From the NCBI RefSeq assembly GCF_015356765.1, contig NZ_WTCQ01000004.1, forward strand, positions 88,039 through 152,038: 64,000 bases of DNA, read 5' to 3'. This document shows, in pieces, positions 19,923-28,600 of the stretch; position 1 is the first letter of the stretch; the number at the start of each line of letters is the position of its first letter. Under the pieces are notes generated by a model. It was not told where the DNA came from, ran no database searches, and saw only the letters and a program-made list of their open reading frames with translations. Made by a program: the position numbers and the translations under genes. The stretch comes from Candidatus Clavichlamydia salmonicola. Lineage in GTDB: Bacteria; Chlamydiota; Chlamydiia; Chlamydiales; Chlamydiaceae.

Positions 19923-21122
19923 ATGTCAAAAAAGGCACCAGTTCTTTTGGCTCTTACTTTTTGCCTTTCATGTGCTTGTTTTAACCAAGCTCATTTATTA
20001 GGTAACACCATTAATCCTGATAGTGGTCAAATAGTTGCTTCTACTGTTGTTTTTGAGCCTTTTACTGGTTCAATTACAGATAATAAAGTACGGTTACGCA
20101 CTGGCTCTAGCACCCAATCGTATATAGCTAGGGAAATTTCTTTAGGTCAAGCAGTTACTGTTGTAGGAGAAGATGGAGATTTTTATAAAATACAACCTTT
20201 AGAAGATATGCGTGGATATGTATTTGAAACTTTAGTTGCTGATGGAGTTGTTACAGGTAAGCGCATCAATATTCGTCTTTTTCCAGGTCTTGAAGCGCCT
20301 ATTATTGGTCAATTAACCAAAGGTCAACAGATTAATATTACATCTGCTGCTGTCGATCAATGGTTTGAGATAGAAATTCCATCAATGTGTCATTTTTATT
20401 TAGCCAAACAATTTGTAGAAAAAAAAGGCTCTATCCACCTTATGGCTGATATTCGAAAAAGAACAGAAAAAGCCAAAAACTTATTATCTACAGCCATCAT
20501 TATAGCTGAAAAAGAACTTGAAAAACCTTTTGAAGCTGTAAATTTTGAGTTAATAAAGAAAGATTTCGAATTTTTTAAATCTGAAGGCGCTAAAGATCTT
20601 TTAGAAATTCAACGCTTTGCAAATGAGGCCTGGGAAAAAGTTTATTCTCAATATATTCAAAAAAAACTTTCTTTTCTTTCTGGAAAGTCATCGATTAAAG
20701 AACCAAATACAGAAGACTCTGCTACTGAACTATTACCTTTAAAAAATGATTCTACATCACCCTTATTGAGTGAAAAAATGTTAGCATGGGTTCCTTTAGA
20801 AGATGCCTTATGCTCTCTTTGGATAACCATGAAAGAAGATAGCACCTTTTCCAAAAAAGAATTTTATGCTGCTGAAAGAGAGAATAGCATTGTCTTGTCA
20901 GGTATAGTTGAACCCTATAATCGTATAGCAAAAAATTGTCCAGGTGATTTTTTGTTGCGCAATAATGGCTTACCTGTAGCTTTTTTATATAGCACATGTA
21001 TAGATTTAGATAAATTTGTTGGCAAACAAGTTTCTATAATTTGTGTTTCTCGGCCCAATAATCATTTTGCTTTCCCTGCTTATTTTGTTTTAGAAACAAC
21101 AACTGCAAATAATCGCAATTGA
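19923..21122 (+). CDS. Secreted protein with two N-terminal SH3-like domains (possible Ctad1/CT017 relative)
   Basis: The 399-residue protein starts with a signal peptide (MSKKAPVLLALTFCLSCACF...; cleavage near residue 24). Two bacterial SH3-like segments follow: residues ~50-100 (NKVRLRTGSS...YKIQPLEDMRGYVFE) and ~105-160 (RINIRLFPGLEAPIIGQLTKGQ). The rest is helical with charged residues, ending in a beta-rich part (residues ~290-399) that looks like an OB-type fold (VLSGIVEPYNRIA, VSIICVSRPNNHFAFPAYFVLE). C. trachomatis CT017 (Ctad1) is a surface adhesin with two N-terminal SH3 domains, and the layout here is similar; that relationship is inference. A periplasmic cell-envelope role is the alternative. 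Confidence 0.65.
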   Translation: MSKKAPVLLALTFCLSCACFNQAHLLGNTINPDSGQIVASTVVFEPFTGSITDNKVRLRTGSSTQSYIAREISLGQAVTVVGEDGDFYKIQPLEDMRGYVFETLVADGVVTGKRINIRLFPGLEAPIIGQLTKGQQINITSAAVDQWFEIEIPSMCHFYLAKQFVEKKGSIHLMADIRKRTEKAKNLLSTAIIIAEKELEKPFEAVNFELIKKDFEFFKSEGAKDLLEIQRFANEAWEKVYSQYIQKKLSFLSGKSSIKEPNTEDSATELLPLKNDSTSPLLSEKMLAWVPLEDALCSLWITMKEDSTFSKKEFYAAERENSIVLSGIVEPYNRIAKNCPGDFLLRNNGLPVAFLYSTCIDLDKFVGKQVSIICVSRPNNHFAFPAYFVLETTTANNRN

Positions 21123-21324
21123 TTAAAAATATGCAATAAAAACAATTAAAATTTTATTTTTTTGATATTTAATAAATTTTTATCTATTTGAAGTTGATAC
21201 GTTTCTTATTAAGAAGACTAAAAATGAGTATACTATCGCGTCGATTAAATAATTTTTATCCTTTTAACAAATCTTATGGTGTTTAAGATACGAAAAGCCC
21301 TTTTAATGAAAGTGAGGCAATATT

Positions 21325-22098
21325 GTGATATATGTTCTTATTCCGTTTTTTGAAATTATGTTCATATGGCTCATGCTCAATTATCTTCTTAAATTTTTTT
21401 GGGGAACTAGAGCTATGGATGTTGTCTTTGGTTTCCTTGTTTTTTTATTCATTTTTTTTATAGCTACTGAATTTAATCTTCCAGTTATAAAAAAACTTAT
21501 GCTTCATGTTGTGAATATAGCTGCCATTGCTGTTTTCATTATTTTTCAACCAGAAATTCGATTAGCTCTTTCAAAAATTAAAATTAGAGGAAGAAAATAT
21601 CGAGTAATTAGTGAAGCAGACCCATTTATTAGTGAATTTTCTGCTTGTGTTTATAGCTTTTCTGAAAGACAAATAGGGGCTTTATTTGTTTTAGAAAATC
21701 AAGAATCCTATGAAAGCATAGTCTTATCATCAATAAGTCTTAATGCTAATTTTTCAGCTGAATTATTGGAGGCCATTTTTCATCCATCTTCTCCTCTTCA
21801 TGATGGAGCTGTCATTATCAAAGGAACAACAATTATATCAGCTAAAGCTATCCTACCTTTATCACATGATACTTCTCAATTATCAGCATCTATGGGAACT
21901 CGTCATCGCGCTGCTTTAGGAGCAAGTCAAAAATGTGATGCTATTGTGGTCATGGTGTCTGAAGAAACTGGTAAGGTTTCTATTTCTCGTAATGGTATTT
22001 TAACTCGGGGTATTAAAATTGATCGTTTTAAAGCCATTTTACGAAGTGTCTTTTTTAATGAACATCCTCGTAAATTTTTTAACTCCTTCCTTGGTTAA
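21325..22098 (+). CDS. cdaA: Diadenylate cyclase (c-di-AMP synthase, membrane type)
   Basis: Makes c-di-AMP from two ATP. The 257-residue protein has three N-terminal transmembrane helices (about residues 3-22, 31-50, 57-75) and a cytoplasmic DisA_N catalytic domain. Diagnostic motifs are both present: DGA at residues 160-162 (in SSPLHDGAVII) and RHR at 193-195 (in MGTRHRAALG). The start is GTG at 21325, supported by GTGAGG eight bases upstream; an internal ATG at 21358 would remove the start of helix 1. The cdaR gene follows after two bases. In C. trachomatis this pair is CT012-CT011, and chlamydial c-di-AMP is known to trigger host STING signalling. Confidence 0.93.
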   Translation: MIYVLIPFFEIMFIWLMLNYLLKFFWGTRAMDVVFGFLVFLFIFFIATEFNLPVIKKLMLHVVNIAAIAVFIIFQPEIRLALSKIKIRGRKYRVISEADPFISEFSACVYSFSERQIGALFVLENQESYESIVLSSISLNANFSAELLEAIFHPSSPLHDGAVIIKGTTIISAKAILPLSHDTSQLSASMGTRHRAALGASQKCDAIVVMVSEETGKVSISRNGILTRGIKIDRFKAILRSVFFNEHPRKFFNSFLG

Positions 22099-22100
22099 TC

Positions 22101-23348
22101 ATGAAATCCTCTTTCAAAAATTTTTTGTTTTTAAAATGGAAGCAATTAAGTGTTTCTTTAATTTTTGCTATCATTATCTGGGTTTTAGTAAATCAAACCA
22201 TTACATTAACTCGCACCATTTCAGATATTCCAATACGTATTATTAATCTCGTACCAGACCAAACTGTCATAGGTCTATTACCTGATGGAATATTAGAAAA
22301 AAAGGTATCTATTACTTTAAGTGGAAATAAAAAACTTGTTTCTGAATTACGTAATTCTGATCTTGAATTAGTTATTAATGCTGAAGGACGACGAGAAAGT
22401 TGGGTAGCTTCATTTGATAAACGCAATTTAGTAGGTGTTCATCATCATTCAGATATTCAAAATAACCTTCAAACCATACTAGCTAATGATGTATTTATTA
22501 ATCTTTCACCTCTTGTTACTGAAAGAATTATCATATCTGTCAAACCTCCTATTGGACATGCGCCTACTGGCTATCAGTACTTAGATGTTTTTCCAAAAAT
22601 ACTTTCTCAAGAAGTTACTGGGCCTTTAGAGCCTGTAAAAAAATTAAAACAACAAGGATTAGAGCTTTGTTTTAATATGAATAATATTTCAAAAAAAGAA
22701 CTTTCTGAATTATATGAAGAAAATAACCTTAATCATGAAATATCTTTTTTAATTCCAGAAATATGGAAGCAAATACCTATTTCTTTTAAAGGCAATGCTC
22801 TTACTCCATTAAATGATCCTCATTCAGATAATTTACGGATAGTTTTTTTAAGACAAGAATTGATTGCTCTTGAAAAAAAAATTCCTGTAATTCTTTTTTT
22901 TCCTAAAAATACCTCTACTAATTTTAATCCTCATTTGTATGAACTAGGAACAGGAGGAATTATTGAAGAAGAAAATGGCTTTAAAGTACTTTCCATTCCT
23001 CTATTTGTAAAAAATGTTAGTCGTCTTTTTTTAGATATTGTTTCTGACCACTTATTACTAGCTATAGTAATTTCTAATCACGATAATAATATTCAAATTA
23101 ATCATAGCATTGAAGTTATAAATCATAAATTTTTAGAGAATACTTTTGTAAAAGTTTCTTTAAAGGAAGATGACCATGATTTATTTACAAAAGCTCAAGA
23201 AGAAAAAGAACTATCATTAAGATTACGTTTTCAAGAATACCTTAGAGAACTTTTACTTTATACTGCTTCTGGAAAACCTTTAAATTTGAATATAGACCTT
23301 AATAGAAATAATACTGTTTTGCTAGAACCACATGATGATAAAGGATAA
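22101..23348 (+). CDS. cdaR: YbbR-domain membrane protein, regulator of diadenylate cyclase
   Basis: The 415-residue protein has one N-terminal transmembrane helix (KWKQLSVSLIFAIIIWVLVNQ, residues ~11-32) and then an extracytoplasmic region with YbbR-type repeats: FSDIPIRIINLVP-like stretch, SITLSGNKKLVSEL, ISVKPPIGHAPTGYQYLDVFPKI and the VTGPLEPVKKL boundary. In other bacteria YbbR/CdaR modulates CdaA. The gene begins two bases after the cdaA stop, so the two are translated together. At 415 residues it is longer than many CdaR proteins because of the C-terminal segment (residues ~250-415), which is poorly recognisable. Regulation of CdaA is by family and context. Confidence 0.82.
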   Translation: MKSSFKNFLFLKWKQLSVSLIFAIIIWVLVNQTITLTRTISDIPIRIINLVPDQTVIGLLPDGILEKKVSITLSGNKKLVSELRNSDLELVINAEGRRESWVASFDKRNLVGVHHHSDIQNNLQTILANDVFINLSPLVTERIIISVKPPIGHAPTGYQYLDVFPKILSQEVTGPLEPVKKLKQQGLELCFNMNNISKKELSELYEENNLNHEISFLIPEIWKQIPISFKGNALTPLNDPHSDNLRIVFLRQELIALEKKIPVILFFPKNTSTNFNPHLYELGTGGIIEEENGFKVLSIPLFVKNVSRLFLDIVSDHLLLAIVISNHDNNIQINHSIEVINHKFLENTFVKVSLKEDDHDLFTKAQEEKELSLRLRFQEYLRELLLYTASGKPLNLNIDLNRNNTVLLEPHDDKG

Positions 23349-23351
23349 AAA

Positions 23352-24074
23352 ATGCCAGCTGATCGCTTTTTTTGTAATGTACCTCTTTCTAATAAATTAA
23401 TTTTTATTCTTGATGATCCTAAAGAATTTCATCATATAATAAGAGTTATGAAAAGTTCAGAGGGTGACATAATAGAAATAGTTAATGGTTGTTCTGAATT
23501 AGCTCAATGCCAAATTATAAAAATTTCTGCTCATAAAGTATCTTTAGAAGTTATTAATGTTACAGTTTTCCCAAAAAAATCTATACTAACCCTCTATCAA
23601 GCATTACCTCGTCCCCATCGCTTAGATTTAATTGTAGAAAAAGGTACAGAATTAGGTATTAATCATTTTATTTTTTTCCCTGGAGAAAAAAGTGAAATCC
23701 AACAATTAAGTCCTAATCGATTAACTCGTCTTCAAACACTTGCTATTTCTGCCATGAAACAATGTGGCCGTACTGACTTGCCTTCCATTTCTGTTGTAAA
23801 AAATATTCTTAAATGGAAAATCAATGAATTACCTCCTTTATGTTATTTTGGTGATTTAAGCCCAACAGCACCACCTTTTGTATCTTTACACAAAGAACAT
23901 CTTAATCAAGATCTAGGATTTATTATTGGTCCTGAATCTGGATTATCAGAATTTGAAGAAAAGCATATACGTGCCCTTGGAGCCAAAGGCACAAAATTAC
24001 ATCCATTTATTCTTAAAACAGATACTGCTTCTTTAGTTGTAGCTGCCCTTCTTAGGCATCAAGAAGATCTTTAA
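23352..24074 (+). CDS. rsmE: 16S rRNA (uracil1498-N3)-methyltransferase
   Basis: SPOUT-class methyltransferase that modifies U1498 in the ribosomal decoding region. The 240-residue protein shows the N-terminal PUA-like part (MPADRFFCNVPLS, HHIIRVMKSSEGDIIEIV), then the knot: IVEKGTELGI, AMKQCGRTDLPSI, FIIGPESGLSEFEEKHIRALG and LKTDTASLVVAALL. These match RsmE well. It follows cdaR by three bases and so belongs to the same transcript. Its stop overlaps that of the convergent pyk by two bases. Confidence 0.93.
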   Translation: MPADRFFCNVPLSNKLIFILDDPKEFHHIIRVMKSSEGDIIEIVNGCSELAQCQIIKISAHKVSLEVINVTVFPKKSILTLYQALPRPHRLDLIVEKGTELGINHFIFFPGEKSEIQQLSPNRLTRLQTLAISAMKQCGRTDLPSISVVKNILKWKINELPPLCYFGDLSPTAPPFVSLHKEHLNQDLGFIIGPESGLSEFEEKHIRALGAKGTKLHPFILKTDTASLVVAALLRHQEDL

Positions 24075-25492
24075 ATTAATAAATCTCCTACAGCTTTGAC
24101 GAAAAGGCTATCACATTCATCTGGTGTTCCTTCTTTTTCTAGTATAATAAGATAATCTTCTGCAGCCATTATATGATGTCGAATTCCTTGTAATACTGCA
24201 GATTTTTTCCAACAACCACTATCTTTAATTAGGCATGGTAAAATACCTCTTTCTAATGCCATTTGATGAAATAATTGCTCATTGTCTGTGACTGCAATAA
24301 TTGGAATTGCCAAACAAATGCCAGAAACTTGTCGCGGTAAAAAACCATCTTTAGTAAACACAATGATTGCTTTAATATGTGGAGCTGAAGAAATAGGATC
24401 TAAAGCACTTAAAATAGCCTGAGAGGGAAGAATAACATTTTTAAAAAAAAGTGGATTTTCATAATGATCTTTTTTTAAAAATTCTTTTTCTGTAGCTATA
24501 ATAGTATTTTTCATAAACATCACAGCATTTTTAGGATAATTTCCTGCTGCTGTTTCAGCTGATAACATTACAGCTGATGTATGATCGCACACAGCATTAG
24601 CTACATCTGAAATTTCTGCACGAGTAGGTATTGGATTAGTAATCATTGATTCTAACATTTGCGTAGCTGTTACACTAGTTTTACCATGTGAAAGACAACT
24701 TTTTAACATACGCTTTTGAAATATAGGCACTTCTACTAAAGATGTTTCAACACCTAAATCTCCCCGCGCAACCATAATACCATCTGCAAGAAGAACAATA
24801 TCTTGAAAATTTTCTAATCCAGAAGGATGCTCAATTTTTGCCATTATTTTAATCGCTGGTTTTCCTTCTTTTTCAACAAGATCTCTTAAAGAAGAGATAT
24901 CTTGCCCACAACGAACAAAAGAAGCTGCAATCCAGTCAATATCTTGAGCGCATCCAAATATAATATCTTCTTTATCTTTTTCAGTTAAAAAAGAAATAGG
25001 CGCTTCAACACCCTTAAAAGTTAAAGATTTACGCGATGATATTACCCCTCCATGATCAATTTCTAACTCAATAGCGCCTTCTTCAGTAGCTATAACATGT
25101 GCCAATATATAACCATTATCAATTAAGACTTGAGTACCTACTGTCACACAATCAATTAAATCAGATGGTGTTAATGAAATAGCTGCACATGTTCCTTCCA
25201 CATCTTTTTTAACTAACTTGATTCGATCACCATTATTAACAGAAATTTTATTATCTTTAATATGTCCTAAACGAATTTCTGGCCCTTTTGTATCTAATAA
25301 AATAGCAAGCGGTACACTTAAAGATTCTCTAATTTCTTTAATTAATCTAATAAAATTGCCATGTGTTTCATAATCTCCATGACTAAAATTTAATCTAGCA
25401 ACATTCATACCTGCATCGATTAATTCTATGATTTTTTGTTTATCTGCAACAGCAGGCCCTAATGTACATACAATTTTTGTGTGACTAAACAT
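24071..25492 (-). CDS. pyk: Pyruvate kinase
   Basis: Final glycolytic step, PEP plus ADP to pyruvate plus ATP, in the cytoplasm. The 473-residue protein has all core motifs: TKIVCTLGPA at the N-terminus, RLNFSHGDYETH, LDTKGPEIRLG, the PxIMAKIEHPSGLEN region with the catalytic Lys, GIMVARGDLGVE, and SVTATQMLESMITNPIPTRAEISDVANAV. Length and the C-terminal regulatory domain look normal. The gene ends convergently with rsmE at 24071-24074 and is divergent from uvrA; in C. trachomatis pyk (CT332) also neighbours uvrA (CT333). Confidence 0.96.
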   Translation of the reverse strand: MFSHTKIVCTLGPAVADKQKIIELIDAGMNVARLNFSHGDYETHGNFIRLIKEIRESLSVPLAILLDTKGPEIRLGHIKDNKISVNNGDRIKLVKKDVEGTCAAISLTPSDLIDCVTVGTQVLIDNGYILAHVIATEEGAIELEIDHGGVISSRKSLTFKGVEAPISFLTEKDKEDIIFGCAQDIDWIAASFVRCGQDISSLRDLVEKEGKPAIKIMAKIEHPSGLENFQDIVLLADGIMVARGDLGVETSLVEVPIFQKRMLKSCLSHGKTSVTATQMLESMITNPIPTRAEISDVANAVCDHTSAVMLSAETAAGNYPKNAVMFMKNTIIATEKEFLKKDHYENPLFFKNVILPSQAILSALDPISSAPHIKAIIVFTKDGFLPRQVSGICLAIPIIAVTDNEQLFHQMALERGILPCLIKDSGCWKKSAVLQGIRHHIMAAEDYLIILEKEGTPDECDSLFVKAVGDLLI

Positions 25493-25643
25493 AAAACTAT
25501 CACCATTTTTTACTTTTTTTTATAATTTGCCACTATCATATTTTTTTATCACAAATAAAAACTATTTGTTTATTTTATATCTATTTTATTTTTACAGATT
25601 TTTTTCTTTCGAAAAATTATACTAGAAAAAAAAATGTGTTGAT

Positions 25644-28600
25644 ATGAATTCTCAGTGTATCATTTTAAAAAATGTTTCTGTGCATAACTTGAAAGATGTT
25701 TCGTTATGTTTAAAGATAGGTGAATTTATTGTTTTTACTGGCGTATCAGGCTCTGGTAAATCATCTTTAGCTTTTCACACTATTTTTGCTGAGGGACAAC
25801 GACGATATGGAGAATCTTTATCTGTTTTTTTACAGCAATATTTTAAAAATATTAAAAAACCTGATGCTGATAATATTTTAGGATTATCCCCTACTATTGC
25901 TGTAGAACAAAGCTCCTCTTTTAAAAATCCTCGTTCTACAGTAGGAACAGTTACTGAAATTTATGATTATTTACGCTTATTATTCGCAAAGATAGCTATT
26001 CCTATAGATCCTATTACAAAAAATCCAATTAAAAAAGAGAATAAAGAAAGTTTATTAAATAAAATATTATTATTTTTTGATCAAAAAAAAATTATTATTT
26101 TTTCCCCTCTGCTTTTAGTAAAAACAATTAGCATAAAAAAAATCTTACAAAACTTACTAAAAAAAGGTTTTTATAAAATACGTATCAATGGACTTATACA
26201 AGATACTGAAGATGCTTTAGATGCAGAATATGATTCATTAACATCTATTGATGTTCTTATTGATCGTTTAAAAATTATAAAAAATAACCCTACTCGATTT
26301 ACAGAAAGCTTTTTTTCTGCCTTAAAAATTGGGGAAGACCAAATCATTATTTATGATACTGACACAGAAATAAATCATCGGTTTTCTCTATTTACTCAAA
26401 ATGCTAATGCGGTTCCAGTCTTCACTCCTCAAGACTTTTCTTTCAATCATCCTGTTGGGATGTGCATGACATGCAGAGGACTAGGATATGAACCTTTTTT
26501 ATCTACCTTAAAACAAGAGGATCTTTCAAAAAAAAATAGCCATTTCCCTAAATTTCATCGCATTACAAATATAGAAGAAAAATTAGATACTTCATTAATT
26601 CATCGTAAAATTTGCTCTTCATGTTTAGGCTCTAAATTAAAACCCTTGCCTTCTGAGGCACTTCTTGCAGGCCATACAATTCATGATATTTGTAAAAGAA
26701 CTATTTCAAATACATATCATTTATTTTTAGAAATTCAACATACCACAAAGATAAAAAAAGGGCTGGAAGAAGTCTTTGACGCTATTTTACAAAGATTAAA
26801 TTTTCTTGATTATCTTGGTCTTGGATATCTTTCTTTAAATCGTCCAATGCCATCTCTTTCTGGGGGAGAAGCTCAAAGAGTAAAACTTGCAGCTCATCTA
26901 GGGTCAAAATTAACTGGCGTTACTTATATTTTAGATGAGCCATCTATAGGCTTACATCCTAGGGATAATCAAAAATTACTCTATGCTTTAAAATTATTAC
27001 AATCTCATGGAAATACAATTATTGTTGTAGAACATGATGAAGAAACTATAGCTGCTGCTGATACTATTGTAGATTTTGGACCTGGTGCAGGCACCTTAGG
27101 TGGTCATATCCTCTACAATGGCCCCTTAAACACATTTATAAAATCTAGCAACACTATTACTGCTAATTACTTAAGAAGGGAAATATCCTTTTCTAAAAAT
27201 CGCCCTCATAAGGTATCTAATGGAAAAGGCATTCATCTTAAAGGAGTTTCTCATCATAATTTAAAAAACATTAGCCTTTTCTTTCCTGAAGGATTATTTA
27301 TTGTAGTTACAGGTGTTTCAGGATCAGGAAAATCATCGTTAATTAATGAAGTTCTTTATCCTTTACTCTCTAATAAATTATCTCGAACAGATTATCCAGC
27401 TGGTAAATGTCAAAAATTATTGATCTCTTCTTCAATAAAAAAAGTAATAGCCATCGATCAAACATCTATAGGAAAAACACCAAGATCAAACCCAGCTACC
27501 TATATTGGCGTGTTTGATCATATTAGACAATTATTTGGACAATTACCTCAGAGTATTTCTGCTGGGTTTAGTTCTAGTCGCTTTAGTTTCAATGTAAGAG
27601 ATGGTAGCTGTCATGAATGTCTTGGGATGGGAATGATTCGCATTAATATGGACTTTTTAGAAGATTCTTGGCTCACTTGCTCTGCATGTAATGGGAAGCG
27701 ATTTGACTCTAAAACACTTGCTGTCTTTTACAAAAGAAAAAATATTCATGATGTTTTAGAAATGACTGTTTCTGAAGCTTTAGAATTTTTTAAAACTAAC
27801 AGTCTAATTCATAAAAAATTAGAAGCACTCTCTAAAATAGGTCTAGATTATCTCAAATTAGGTCAATCTGCTACAACATTATCTGGTGGGGAAGCTCAAA
27901 GAATCAAATTAGCCAAAGAACTTTTAAAACCTAGTAAAGGTGATACTTTTTACATTTTAGATGAGCCAACTACAGGTTTGCATATGCATGATGTGAACGC
28001 CTTATTAAAAGTATTATTAGACTTAAGTAATCGAGGTAATACTATTACTGTGATTGAGCATAATCCAGAAGTTATGCGTACAGCAGACTTAATTATAGAT
28101 CTAGGACCTGAAGGAGCAGATGAAGGTGGATATATTTCTGGTTATGGTACTCCAGAAGAAATTGCATTAATCGACAGCCCTACTGGCCATGTCTTAAAAA
28201 AATGCTTTAAAAAATCTTCTTTTCTTTTACAGAAAAATACAGAACAGTATAAAGCCCTTGATCATACTATCACGCTAAAAGATCTATCTCAAAATAACCT
28301 TAAAAATATAACTGTATCTTTGCCTCGGGAAGCTATTACTGTTTGTACTGGCCCTTCTGGTGCTGGGAAAAGCTCTTTTGCTTTTGACTCGTTATTTGCA
28401 GAAGGACAACGTCGATATGCAACGTCTTTTTCCACTTATTTAAGAAACTTACTTCATAAACCTGAAAAACCTCTTTTAAAAGAAGCTCTTGGTCTATCAC
28501 CTACTATTGCGGTTGAACAACAAGCTACTTCTGTTCAAACCAGTAGTACTGTAGGAACATTAAGCGAAATTTATGATTATTTGCGCATTCTTTACGTCCA

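Noticed and set aside
20752..20997. Minus-strand frame inside the SH3 protein gene
   Set aside because: Antisense shadow; the plus-strand gene has a signal peptide and domain pattern.
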